A stretch of DNA of 44,725 nt from a virus: IMG/VR virus record IMGVR_UViG_3300008050_000091, positions 1 through 44,725 of that record; one strand, written 5' to 3'. The notes below the pieces were generated by a model. The model was not told the origin of the DNA and searched no databases. It was given only the letters and a program-made list of their open reading frames with translations. Every line of letters starts with the position of its first letter. Positions within the stretch are counted from its first letter, which is position 1. The position numbers and the translations under genes were made by a program. Below, piece by piece: positions 33,911 to 41,274 of the stretch.

Positions 33911-34152
33911 TTAGGTGTCTTTCTATTAGTTCTGTGTTGTTCAGATTCATTGTGTCTTAATATTGCTCTTCTTAATGCGCCACCAACCAATTGATCATTG
34001 CCATTAGACCTACACAAGCTTTGCACCTCTTCAAAAAACCTATAGTAAGGATTTGATTTTAGGGGTACAGTATTTATAGTAGGGTATACGCTGTCTTTAA
34101 CTTGGCGGTATTCATTTAATGTTCTTTTTTTAAATCTCTTCTTGGATTCCAT
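33907..34152 (-). CDS. Small basic protein of unknown function (81 aa)
   Basis: The protein is basic at both ends (KKRFKKRTLNEYRQVKDS, then EQHRTNRKTPN), with a central PYYRFFEEVQSLC segment. Its start is embedded in the end of the upstream minus-strand gene (overlap 34130-34152), and its stop overlaps the giant protein's stop on the other strand. It is the last gene of the minus-strand unit. Small basic proteins with a T-L-x-E-Y-R-Q motif occur in marine phages, but I cannot name a family. Nucleic acid binding is possible. Confidence 0.6.
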   Translation of the reverse strand: MESKKRFKKRTLNEYRQVKDSVYPTINTVPLKSNPYYRFFEEVQSLCRSNGNDQLVGGALRRAILRHNESEQHRTNRKTPN

Positions 34153-34318
34153 TTAGTAGTGTTTTAAGTTCATGTATAGTAATTTTAATCTCGTCTCTTA
34201 GTGCAGGGAAGTCATCGTCCATCCAATGCTCATAGATGGCATTGTTGTGGTCATGAATCCTGTTCATGGTTTTATTTATTTCATTGATTTGTTCCCGTTG
34301 TCTAAAAGTTGTTTTCAT
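34130..34318 (-). CDS. Small helical protein of unknown function (62 aa)
   Basis: An all-helical, charged protein (REQINEINKTMNRI; LRDEIKITIHELKTLLNG). It starts 7 bases after the stop of the DnaA-like gene behind TAATAAAATC and overlaps the next gene by 23 bases. Coiled-coil character suggests a protein-binding partner. No family is recognised. Confidence 0.6.
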   Translation of the reverse strand: MKTTFRQREQINEINKTMNRIHDHNNAIYEHWMDDDFPALRDEIKITIHELKTLLNGIQEEI

Positions 34319-34325
34319 GATTTTA

Positions 34326-34739
34326 TTATCCCCATCTATCTGTGTTTGCTTTTCGTAAGTGGTTTAAAAATTTCACTTTTATATCATAAAGCTTTATGCG
34401 TAGAGAGGATACTTCGCTTTCTAGTTCCTCTCTAGTCATGCCTACAATCTCGCCACCTTCCATTTTTCGCGCAAATGATTCAAGCACATTATTATAGTTT
34501 GCCTTATATGTAGTGTCCATAAGGAACAACATTGATCCTTCTTTAATGTAATGGACAATAGTAGAATGATCTTTATGTAGCGTTTTAGATATATGAGTTA
34601 CACCCTGACCTTGATTATGTAATATGTTTGAATAAATCTTGCGAGCATCGACTATATCTCTTTTGCGTGAGTTAGTCATGACATCTATCTTTAATATTTC
34701 TTTTATAGTTTGCTTTAATACATTTTCTCTTAACTTCAT
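34326..34739 (-). CDS. DnaA domain IV-like DNA-binding protein, first copy (137 aa)
   Basis: Residues about 23-68 match the C-terminal DNA-binding domain of DnaA: SRKRDIVDARKIY (compare the R-x-x-[IV]-V-x-A-R-x-[IV] pattern), then a helix-turn-helix region and the signature DHSTIVHYI at 57-65 (compare DHSTVxHA). No AAA+ domain is present, so it cannot be a full initiator. The C-terminal half is helical (REELESEVSSLRIKLYDIK). Such stand-alone domains could bind DnaA boxes in host or phage DNA to recruit or block host replication, or act as regulators. Its leader (CTAAAACACACTGAAA before ATG) nearly repeats that of the SNF2 gene. A related protein lies at 41674-41961. Confidence 0.7.
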   Translation of the reverse strand: MKLRENVLKQTIKEILKIDVMTNSRKRDIVDARKIYSNILHNQGQGVTHISKTLHKDHSTIVHYIKEGSMLFLMDTTYKANYNNVLESFARKMEGGEIVGMTREELESEVSSLRIKLYDIKVKFLNHLRKANTDRWG

Positions 34740-34757
34740 TTTCAGTGTGTTTTAGGT

Positions 34758-34850
34758 TTATAATATGGCATAGACAGACAACAATATACCTATTATCAAG
34801 GTAGCTATTACTGCCATTAACCAATAAAAATTCTTTTCTTCAGCTTCCAT
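34758..34850 (-). CDS. Membrane micropeptide (30 aa)
   Basis: The ORF overlaps the end of the VRR-NUC gene: its ATG lies in the sequence coding Asn-Gly-Ser-stop. It encodes MEAEEKNFYW followed by a 20-residue hydrophobic helix, LMAVIATLIIGILLSVYAIL, ending with TAA. The acidic N-terminus and single span are typical of small phage inner-membrane proteins. Coding status is inferred from the sharp membrane pattern and the coupled start. It may be a holin-like, host-modifying or superinfection-exclusion peptide, with no evidence to choose. Confidence 0.5.
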   Translation of the reverse strand: MEAEEKNFYWLMAVIATLIIGILLSVYAIL

Positions 34851-35082
34851 TATATATTTCAGTTTTAAAATTGAGCCTATCAAGCTCTGACAGGCGATAC
34901 TCTTGTAATTTGCTTAGTCTTCCTGTGGGAGTTTTAACTTCTATAAAGAATGCGGGTTCATTAAATTTTAAAGCAACTAGATCAGGGATTCCATTCTTAT
35001 TTGTTTTCATTAGCTTGATAACGTAATACCCTTGAGACTCTAGTTCTTTAATTTTCTTGCTTTGGATTTGACCTTCAGTCAT
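34840..35082 (-). CDS. VRR-NUC domain nuclease (80 aa)
   Basis: A single-domain virus-type replication-repair nuclease. The PD-(D/E)XK core is visible as GIPDLVAL followed by FFIEVKTPTGRLSKLQ, with the catalytic Asp, Glu-x-Lys, and the following Lys/Gln-rich helix typical of VRR-NUC. The N-terminal helix (MTEGQIQSKKIKELESQGYYVIKL) fits. ATG at 35082 is preferred over TTG at 35088. VRR-NUC proteins resolve or cut branched DNA, and in phages they often adjoin SNF2-type helicases, as here (12 bases apart). The pair probably acts together in replication or recombination. Confidence 0.85.
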   Translation of the reverse strand: MTEGQIQSKKIKELESQGYYVIKLMKTNKNGIPDLVALKFNEPAFFIEVKTPTGRLSKLQEYRLSELDRLNFKTEIYNGS

Positions 35083-35093
35083 AAACAAATATA

Positions 35094-36350
35094 TTAATAA
35101 GTTCTGTTTATTAAAAAATCAGTAGTTAAATCTTTTTTAAAATGGTTAAGGGTATAATCTTTCTTCCCTATCACCACCTTATAGATTTTTTCCTCTATGC
35201 CACCTGCACTAAATATCCAATAGATTTTATTATGCATCCTCTCCTTAGTTGTCATCCTGTCTCTAGACTGCCAGTAGCTCGTAGCACTGAAGTCTATGTT
35301 GTAGTAAATTAAAGCATCAGCTTTGCGCAGGGAAATCCCTTCCCTTCCACTCACTATCTGAAGGGCAATAACCTTCCCTTCACTATCATCAAATGATGAT
35401 AGGTCTGTAACCAGATCTTCCCCGAAGACTTCCTTTAAAGCGTTAAGCTCTTCTTTAAACTTATAAAAGATACCTATCTTCTGATCCTTAAATCTATCTT
35501 TAATGAATAGTGCCTTACTCAAGTCTAGTACCATACTATTGCCCGACTCAAACTTTACTGAACCACTATATATCTGATGCAGTTTTGTCATCAGCTTCAC
35601 AGGGGTATCAGCCAAGATCACCTCATCCCTACCTTCAACTACCAGTTGTTTGGATAGCCTGGCAGCCAGCTTATATGTATAAGGGTTCATTTGAACCTTG
35701 AGTACATTCTCTTTAGTTACAACTTTAAACCCTGCCTGTTTCTGAGAATAGCTTATAGTGAAGGGTTTCATGGCATCCAATATACTCCTTCGTCCATCGC
35801 TATAGTCATTAATATAATTGCTATTGATTTTCTTTTGCTTTACATTAACATGGACCTTAGCAAAGGCATAGAAGTTTCTAAAGTTTCTAAAAGGATTATT
35901 TACATTACCATACACCTGATGGTACATCTGGCTATAACTCTCAGGGGTAGGCGTTCCTGACAAAAGAATCTGGTATGGCTGGCATACCATCATAATATCT
36001 TTTACCTGCCTAGCTCTTTTGCTAGGCTTGGCAAACGCACCCATGCTATGAGCCTCATCGCATATCACCGCATCCCATTTTATCATAGGGAGTTTGTGCA
36101 TGGATTCATAGTTAATAATAAATAGGTTAAAATTTGCAGGACACATCATCTCCCAGTCATGTTCAATAGATGAGATGGCTTTCTTTTTAGTAAGGAATAA
36201 AACATTCTCTACATTAAGTTCATTACAGATGGCGAGACTGGTTAGCGTTTTTCCAGTCCTTACCTCCATAGTTAAATAAAGAAGCTTGGTGTTACGCAAT
36301 ATGTGTAACCCCTTCTCCTTTATATCGTTTTGATAGTCTCTTAATTTCAT
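35094..36350 (-). CDS. SNF2/DEAD-type superfamily 2 helicase (418 aa)
   Basis: Clear SF2 motifs are present: Q-like start (LRDYQNDI), Walker A EVRTGKT at 29-35, Walker B DEAH at 98-101, motif III SGTPTP at 131-136, and the C-terminal motif V/VI region (GREGISLRKADALIYYN, then YWQSRDRMT). The compact size and SNF2-like motif spacing match phage SNF2-type helicases that partner VRR-NUC nucleases. ATG at 36350 is preferred over TTG at 36356 because CTAAAACACATTGAAA precedes it, nearly the same leader as the gene at 34739. The start overlaps the upstream gene by 59 bases. Confidence 0.88.
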   Translation of the reverse strand: MKLRDYQNDIKEKGLHILRNTKLLYLTMEVRTGKTLTSLAICNELNVENVLFLTKKKAISSIEHDWEMMCPANFNLFIINYESMHKLPMIKWDAVICDEAHSMGAFAKPSKRARQVKDIMMVCQPYQILLSGTPTPESYSQMYHQVYGNVNNPFRNFRNFYAFAKVHVNVKQKKINSNYINDYSDGRRSILDAMKPFTISYSQKQAGFKVVTKENVLKVQMNPYTYKLAARLSKQLVVEGRDEVILADTPVKLMTKLHQIYSGSVKFESGNSMVLDLSKALFIKDRFKDQKIGIFYKFKEELNALKEVFGEDLVTDLSSFDDSEGKVIALQIVSGREGISLRKADALIYYNIDFSATSYWQSRDRMTTKERMHNKIYWIFSAGGIEEKIYKVVIGKKDYTLNHFKKDLTTDFLINRTY

Positions 36351-36582
36351 TTTCAATGTGTTTTAGTTCTGCACACATCTCATACTGTTCCTCCTTCTCC
36401 CACCACTTAATCATATTCTCAATTAAGGATACAGTAATAGGGGAATCAAGGTGATGTGCGAAGATGATTTCTAAATCAGAATCTTCCATCATATGATATG
36501 GATCTTCTCTTTTTACAATTACACGATAGGAGTTTTCCATCGCCTCATATATTGCTTCATAAAGTTGTATATCTTCATTCAT
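36292..36582 (-). CDS. Small protein with UVR-like helical motif (96 aa)
   Basis: An acidic helical protein. The C-terminal segment IKWWEKEEQYEMCAELKHIENEI resembles the UVR-type helical hairpin (Y-E-x-[CA]-A-x-L-[KR]-x-I) known from UvrB/UvrC and other protein-interaction modules. It lies two bases after the primase gene and overlaps the SNF2 gene, so it is part of the replication operon. An accessory role with the helicase is possible; no definite family can be named. Confidence 0.55.
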   Translation of the reverse strand: MNEDIQLYEAIYEAMENSYRVIVKREDPYHMMEDSDLEIIFAHHLDSPITVSLIENMIKWWEKEEQYEMCAELKHIENEIKRLSKRYKGEGVTHIA

Positions 36583-36584
36583 AA

Positions 36585-38996
36585 TTAAAATTCCATTTCG
36601 TGTTCTATTTCATGTTTTGTCCTAATGCGAATCCATTTGCCTTGCATATCTCTTCCCTCTTCAGGAGAGACTCCTTCTTTATACTGAGCATAAGAAATTA
36701 ACCACTGATAGAACCTAGTTCTACTTATAGTCATCTTAGCTTTAGGTGCAAAGTCAGGATTCTCTTCTATAAAGTTATAATATAATTCATTCATATAAAT
36801 AGTCTTATCGACTACCAAGCTTGGATTTGGTGAAGAGGAATCTAGTAATCCACACCAATCAATAAACTCATGACAAGTCTCTGCCGACAGCTGTCTTCTC
36901 CTTAGATTAACAAACTTGCTTTTAATTAATCCTGTGGTTAAATAGCCTTGTAAATTATTTATCATATAGTTATCAAACGTACACCATTCAAACTCATCCC
37001 AGTCACCAAACAATAGTTTACCAAACTCATCTAATGGAGAGAAGTTTTTGTGGTAATACTGGTTTAACTCCAATTCCCATTTCCTTCTCTCAAAGCTATT
37101 GCCTTTACCCTTAATAGCATAGTTAGTAGTAATGGCTACTTTAGGTGACTTACTAAATGGTATCTTTATTGCGTCTTTATTCTTCTTCTCAAGCGTTAAC
37201 CCTTCAGTTACCACACTGAACAGCCTTTCAAAGTCAAAGTTCTTTCTAACGTCATCAAAGCAGAGAATTTGAGTATCGCTACTAACAAGCTGATAGGGGA
37301 AGCTTTTTTCAAAGGCAAAACTTTTTCCATCAATAACTACCAGTTTCTTCATATGCGCTAGTGCATTCATGAAAATCCCCTTACCAGTTCCGCCTTCAGG
37401 ATGATCGGAAATTACCTCATCATTTAAAATGATAGCAGGGCAATATGATAAGTTCTTAAAAGCATGAAGCATATATCCTATTGTTGATTCCATAGAAGAG
37501 ATTCGGCTTAGGTCATCTCTACATATGTTAGAAATAAAAGTCTTATAATCACAATCCATAGAGTCACACTGTTTAAATTCTCTGTCAATGATATGGTCCT
37601 TCCAAACATACCCACCCAAGTCAATGTAATCTATTATCTCCAGTGACTTAGGCATTATCTTAACTGCACAGTTTCTATAGTATAGATAGGCAGTATCTTT
37701 AGTATCTTCAATAAAGAAAATATCTATAGATGATAGAAGAGTAAGGAAGTCCTCTTTGAATAATTTGGTAGCTGATGCGAAATAATTATATACGTCAGTG
37801 TTTTCTTTATTTAATAAATACTCTAGAACAAAATCTTTAATCTCATTTTCTGAAGTATGGTCTATTAGGTTATTGGTTACCTTAACAAATACATAGTTCT
37901 TACTCCCTTCAGGATTAAATTTATAGAATCCATTATCTTCAAGATACTTCTTAAATAGAAATGGTATCATCTGAATCCTGCCTTTATCATTTATAGACCA
38001 AAACGTGGAGTTCCCATCTTCATTCTCTAGCTTAGTTATAACAGAATCAATATGTTTAGGCGAAAGGTTTTGACCTTCTAGGTAAGACTCTACTTCAGAC
38101 TTATTATTTCCCTTAGCCAACTTAGTTCTTACAATATTCATCTTGTCCTCATCCTCATAAAACCTTGACTTAAACTTATGGGTATTGGCATAAGCTGAAT
38201 TGATAGTAGATTTTATTTCCTCAAAGCCAAAACCTTCAGTTGAGTAGTTATGTAGAACGTACTCAGCAAGAGATTTGTTTACACCAAAATCATTAAAGGC
38301 TGAAGCTAATATATAAGCATTCTGATTCCGTTGACCTTCAAGCATTGGGTACTTCTTCTCCCACCACTTTACTAATATGTCTATGATTTTTTGGTCATCA
38401 GTTATTGGAATTGAGGATAAGGTATTAGTTTTAGTAACTTCTTGAAATTCTTTCTCTTCAATAACATCCCATAGGTCTGATTTTAAATTAACATAAATCT
38501 GAGGATCATAAGATTCGTAACATACCCTAGAAATATTTTTAGTAGAGACATCAAAGTGATCTGAATTGAAATGAGTTTGTAAACTATTAAAGTAGTTCTT
38601 GTGGTTTTGTATGTCTGCGGGAATCTTCACCAGTACTTTTAACCCTAGTCCACTGGGACTTATAAATACTGAATACACATACTTGTCTTTTGATAACTTC
38701 TTTTTGTCTTTCATCATTTCCTTTGTGCTACTATACCCATCAAAGTCAAGACATATAAGACCACTGTGTTCATTGATGGCATGGTCATTTCTTTTATAGA
38801 ATGTGCCACTAAAACATATAGCAGGAAGTTGTTTTTTTAGTGTGCCTTGCTGGTCTTTACTGGTGGCATCCCTAATCATTTTTACCAGATCTTTGCTCTT
38901 CCCATTTTTTATTCTTGTAAGTATTTGCTCTAGAGATCTGTGGAAAGGTGCAGACGTATCGTGAATACTTTTAAATATAGTTATAGTTTGCGTCAT
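36585..38996 (-). CDS. Primase-helicase: BT4734/VirE-type primase domain plus SF3-like helicase (803 aa)
   Basis: Residues 1-180 carry a BT4734-like primase pattern: the acidic LDFDG at 83-87 and SPSGLGLKVLVKI at 113-125, conserved in this archaeo-eukaryotic primase-like family, typical of Bacteroidota mobile elements. A linker and middle helical region follow. The helicase part shows Walker A GGTGKG near residue 535, Walker B ILCFDD near 578, and a sensor segment SPKVAITTNY near 620, the order of SF3/D5-like helicases. It probably primes and unwinds DNA during phage replication. No separate DnaB-type helicase is in view. Its 173-base upstream region contains repeats and a possible promoter. 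Confidence 0.88.
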   Translation of the reverse strand: MTQTITIFKSIHDTSAPFHRSLEQILTRIKNGKSKDLVKMIRDATSKDQQGTLKKQLPAICFSGTFYKRNDHAINEHSGLICLDFDGYSSTKEMMKDKKKLSKDKYVYSVFISPSGLGLKVLVKIPADIQNHKNYFNSLQTHFNSDHFDVSTKNISRVCYESYDPQIYVNLKSDLWDVIEEKEFQEVTKTNTLSSIPITDDQKIIDILVKWWEKKYPMLEGQRNQNAYILASAFNDFGVNKSLAEYVLHNYSTEGFGFEEIKSTINSAYANTHKFKSRFYEDEDKMNIVRTKLAKGNNKSEVESYLEGQNLSPKHIDSVITKLENEDGNSTFWSINDKGRIQMIPFLFKKYLEDNGFYKFNPEGSKNYVFVKVTNNLIDHTSENEIKDFVLEYLLNKENTDVYNYFASATKLFKEDFLTLLSSIDIFFIEDTKDTAYLYYRNCAVKIMPKSLEIIDYIDLGGYVWKDHIIDREFKQCDSMDCDYKTFISNICRDDLSRISSMESTIGYMLHAFKNLSYCPAIILNDEVISDHPEGGTGKGIFMNALAHMKKLVVIDGKSFAFEKSFPYQLVSSDTQILCFDDVRKNFDFERLFSVVTEGLTLEKKNKDAIKIPFSKSPKVAITTNYAIKGKGNSFERRKWELELNQYYHKNFSPLDEFGKLLFGDWDEFEWCTFDNYMINNLQGYLTTGLIKSKFVNLRRRQLSAETCHEFIDWCGLLDSSSPNPSLVVDKTIYMNELYYNFIEENPDFAPKAKMTISRTRFYQWLISYAQYKEGVSPEEGRDMQGKWIRIRTKHEIEHEMEF

Positions 38997-39000
38997 AGTT

Positions 39001-39174
39001 ATGTTGGTTTTATGTTAATATTTTATACCCTAACTAATTGATAATCAACACTTATGTTAATTATGTTAGTTTTTTCCCTTAAAAAAATAAAATAAAAATA
39101 ATAAATATATAATAAAGTATAGTTGTAGTTTTTACTAAAAAAAATAAGCATAATCAACATGGGATTAGTTGGAA
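39001..39174. promoter_or_regulatory. AT-rich non-coding region with repeated GTTGATTAT boxes
   Basis: This gap of about 178 bases upstream of the primase-helicase contains the 9-mer ATAATCAAC (GTTGATTAT on the minus strand) twice, at 39041-39049 and 39150-39158, inverted AACTAA/TTAGTT arms between about 39031 and 39071, and long A/T runs. On the minus strand TTGATT is followed 15 bases later by TATAAA, a possible sigma-70-like promoter for the primase gene. It could be an operator or a replication origin; neither is shown. Confidence 0.4.
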
Positions 39175-39483
39175 TTAAAATCCAAACATATCATATCCAT
39201 GCCCTTCTATTCCTTTACGTATGGCTTCCACATCGAATACCCTTATATGTATTGGCGTATAATCGCCAACATAACAATTCCATGTATTAAACTCCAAATA
39301 CTCTATAGCATCTTCAGCTGACATATCATCATTTTCCATTAGAGTGGATATCATTAATGACATCTCATATATTACGACTCCCTTCTCACTGAAGCCTATT
39401 ATACAATCATCAAATCCATCCCACAAAATTGCTTCCTCATTAGATTCTGCTATGTGGTCTAATATTTCTTTTATTTTATACAT
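39175..39483 (-). CDS. Conserved-looking acidic protein of unknown function (102 aa)
   Basis: A small acidic protein containing ILWDGFDDCIIGFSEKG and DDMSAEDAIEYLEFN, a pattern seen in many phage hypothetical proteins of unknown role. It follows a structured terminator and precedes the repeat-containing region, so it may be expressed separately from the SSB gene. There is no signal peptide, membrane span or catalytic motif. Confidence 0.65.
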   Translation of the reverse strand: MYKIKEILDHIAESNEEAILWDGFDDCIIGFSEKGVVIYEMSLMISTLMENDDMSAEDAIEYLEFNTWNCYVGDYTPIHIRVFDVEAIRKGIEGHGYDMFGF

Positions 39484-39503
39484 TTATTTTCTTTTAAATA
39501 GGT

Positions 39504-39567
39504 AAAAAAAGGAGATGTTTTAAAGAAGCAACCCTCCCTATATCTCACGACTATAGGCATCTCCCTT
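39504..39567 (-). terminator. Structured terminator after the SSB-like gene
   Basis: On the minus strand, AAAGGGAGATG pairs with CATCTCCTTT (one bulged G), enclosing an inner hairpin CCTATA/TATAGG (39552-39557 with 39537-39542) and a 19-base single-stranded part. A run of seven T residues (39504-39510 as A on plus) follows. The branched form is more complex than a plain terminator and might be a regulated attenuator. Confidence 0.7.
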
Positions 39568-39575
39568 TATTTTTA

Positions 39576-39851
39576 TTAGAATGGCAATTCTTCCACTATG
39601 TCATCATTGACATCAGAGGATTCATAGACTTCTTTTCTCTCCACTTTAGGAGTCCAGGTGTCTAGTTCCATATAAAACTTTCCACCTTTGGATTGTTTTA
39701 CGTCTAGGTTTACCCACCCATTCTTGTCATGAGACTTAATAAATGTTAAAGCATCTGCTACTTTAATTGCCACTTTGCCTATTACAAAGTCTGGTGCGCC
39801 TTCCCTTTTACTAAAAGAGAAACCATCTGCGAAAATCTTTTCTTTATTCAT
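39576..39851 (-). CDS. SSB-like single-stranded DNA-binding protein (91 aa)
   Basis: The protein is small, with a possible OB-type core (FVIGKVAIKVADALTFI; WVNLDVKQSKGGKFYMELDTW) and an acidic C-terminal tip DDIVEELPF, the hallmark of SSB tails that recruit partner proteins. It is encoded after the exonuclease and annealing protein, matching a recombination cassette. It is shorter than bacterial SSB (about 110-180 residues). Function is inferred from the tail and the neighbours. Confidence 0.6.
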   Translation of the reverse strand: MNKEKIFADGFSFSKREGAPDFVIGKVAIKVADALTFIKSHDKNGWVNLDVKQSKGGKFYMELDTWTPKVERKEVYESSDVNDDIVEELPF

Positions 39852-39970
39852 AATTTGTTTGTTAATTAAAATGATGTTCCTTGTTATGTTTGGTTTTTAT
39901 AATGAATCTTATTCACTATAAAGGTTAGCAAGGTCTGTAGGAACATTCAGACCTATGCCTTCCTTTTTAT
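39852..39970. other. Non-coding gap with a minus-strand open frame continuing past the exonuclease stop
   Basis: This 119-base gap between the SSB-like and exonuclease genes has no start-coded ORF. In the minus-strand -1 frame relative to the exonuclease, codons 39986-39909 are open for 25 residues, ending EGIGLNVPTDLANLYSE before TAA. The protein-like composition suggests an extension by frameshift, or a decayed ORF. No TAnnTTTG element is found before the SSB start. Confidence 0.3.
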
Positions 39971-40735
39971 CTAATAAAGTTCTTCTTCAATATAATAGCT
40001 GAGAACATCTTCAGTAGCCTTTTCACCATAGAACCTATTATATACATCAACTGCTCTAGATACCTTCTCTCTTCCCCTATCCACAAATGCTTGTGTTGGG
40101 GTAAACTTACCCATCAATAAGGTCTGTTTATCTATCACATAGAATTTCAATGGCTTACCAAACAACACTTGATATATGTAGCATTGGCTATCATAATTAT
40201 ATGTATTGCAGGACCATTTAAATTTAGAGATGTCAGATGTGGTTTTAAGATCAATAAGACAATCATTACATACAATGTCTGCCTTCCCTTTAAATGCCAC
40301 GCCCATAATATTCCCTACAGCAGGTAACTCAAACTTATTCCCATCAGCGTATATGCTATCAAAGAATTTAAAGTTACCCTTCATTCTCCTTACCATCTCA
40401 TCTACCTCTTCTTTTTCTTTAGTAAGTAAAAGAATTGGCTTATCTAGTGTCGTAAGAGACTCCTGGTGGTCTATAATCATTTCTTTGTATGCTTTAGTGT
40501 TCCTAGAGGATACGTCTACGTGAACGACCTCTTTCGCCTTCTCAGGTTCAAGAATACATTGATGAAAATATCTACCTACAACAAGAGCCTTGTCCTCTTC
40601 TGTAGGTTTCTTAAACTCAGCAGGGTTGTTTAGCAAATCTTTAATGTCACTATTGCTTAGGAATTGCTGACCAAACTCGCCATAATACTGAGTATCATCT
40701 TTAAGTTTCTTTAGTATGTTTGCTTCCCCTTTCAT
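39971..40735 (-). CDS. PD-(D/E)XK exonuclease, RecE/lambda-exonuclease-like (254 aa)
   Basis: The nuclease core is visible as VAFKGKADIV with D153, then DCLIDLKTTSD with D162 and K164, and a downstream helix with Q184 (YDSQCYIYQVLFG). The N-terminal start (LSNSDIKDLLNNPAEFKKP, then GRYFHQCILEP) matches RecE-like/PDDEXK_1 exonucleases, which degrade DNA ends to leave single strands. It is coupled to the annealing protein by ATGA overlap (40732-40735). Exonuclease, annealase and SSB in a row form a phage recombination module. Confidence 0.82.
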   Translation of the reverse strand: MKGEANILKKLKDDTQYYGEFGQQFLSNSDIKDLLNNPAEFKKPTEEDKALVVGRYFHQCILEPEKAKEVVHVDVSSRNTKAYKEMIIDHQESLTTLDKPILLLTKEKEEVDEMVRRMKGNFKFFDSIYADGNKFELPAVGNIMGVAFKGKADIVCNDCLIDLKTTSDISKFKWSCNTYNYDSQCYIYQVLFGKPLKFYVIDKQTLLMGKFTPTQAFVDRGREKVSRAVDVYNRFYGEKATEDVLSYYIEEELY

Positions 40736-41274
40736 TTTTTTGTTTTTATAAGGTTAGAAATCTCTTTTTTTACTTCAGTCTTAATTTTATACTTGCGTTT
40801 AAGTTGATTAACAATTTTAGTTAATCCCATTTCCTTATTCTCAGATACATACTTTAAAACTTTATCCCAGTTATCGTCACCTAAGTCCAGAGTATGCTGA
40901 ATAGTGGCTTTAGGTTTCACAGGAATGGTTTTATTGTCCTGTTGATTAATAACATTTGATACTTCATCTGCTGAAGCTACTGATGTATCTATGCCAATGC
41001 CAAAGTTTCCTAAGCACCTTCCCCATGCTGATGTCTCGCAATTTTCTACATAGCTTGTCTTATTAATAAAGGAAGATCCTTTTTCTTCTTCAGCTAATCC
41101 AGTAGCCAACTCTCTGCCTTCTTTGTCTTTGATTGTAGCTTTAATTAAAATAGCGCTATCTGTCTTTTCAATAACCTCAGATGTTAAAGAATAATTCTCA
41201 AAATGCACTCTAAAATAACGAAGTCTTTCATTGACCTCAACGTATTGCTTTCCTTTAATGTTAATAGTTTTCAT
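40732..41274 (-). CDS. Single-strand annealing protein candidate, Rad52/ERF-like (180 aa)
   Basis: The N-terminal domain contains KGKQYVEVNERLRYF, then ELATGLAEEEKGSSFINKTS and the conserved ENCETSAWGRCLGNFGIGID (77-96), a pattern shared by phage annealing proteins of the ERF/Rad52 superfamily. A helical and basic C-terminus follows (VNQLKRKYKIKTEVKKE). Coupling to a RecE-like exonuclease strongly supports annealase function. An unrelated DNA-binding protein of the same look cannot be excluded. Its start overlaps the 41261-41677 gene by 14 bases. Confidence 0.68.
   Translation of the reverse strand: MKTINIKGKQYVEVNERLRYFRVHFENYSLTSEVIEKTDSAILIKATIKDKEGRELATGLAEEEKGSSFINKTSYVENCETSAWGRCLGNFGIGIDTSVASADEVSNVINQQDNKTIPVKPKATIQHTLDLGDDNWDKVLKYVSENKEMGLTKIVNQLKRKYKIKTEVKKEISNLIKTKK

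Noticed and set aside
35086-35093. TATATTTG just before the VRR-NUC start on the minus strand
   Set aside because: No -33 element, located 3 bases from the start codon in AT-rich DNA; most likely chance.
35510-35960. Plus-strand ORFs within the SNF2 gene
   Set aside because: They run antisense to a gene with clear helicase motifs and lack starts with leaders.
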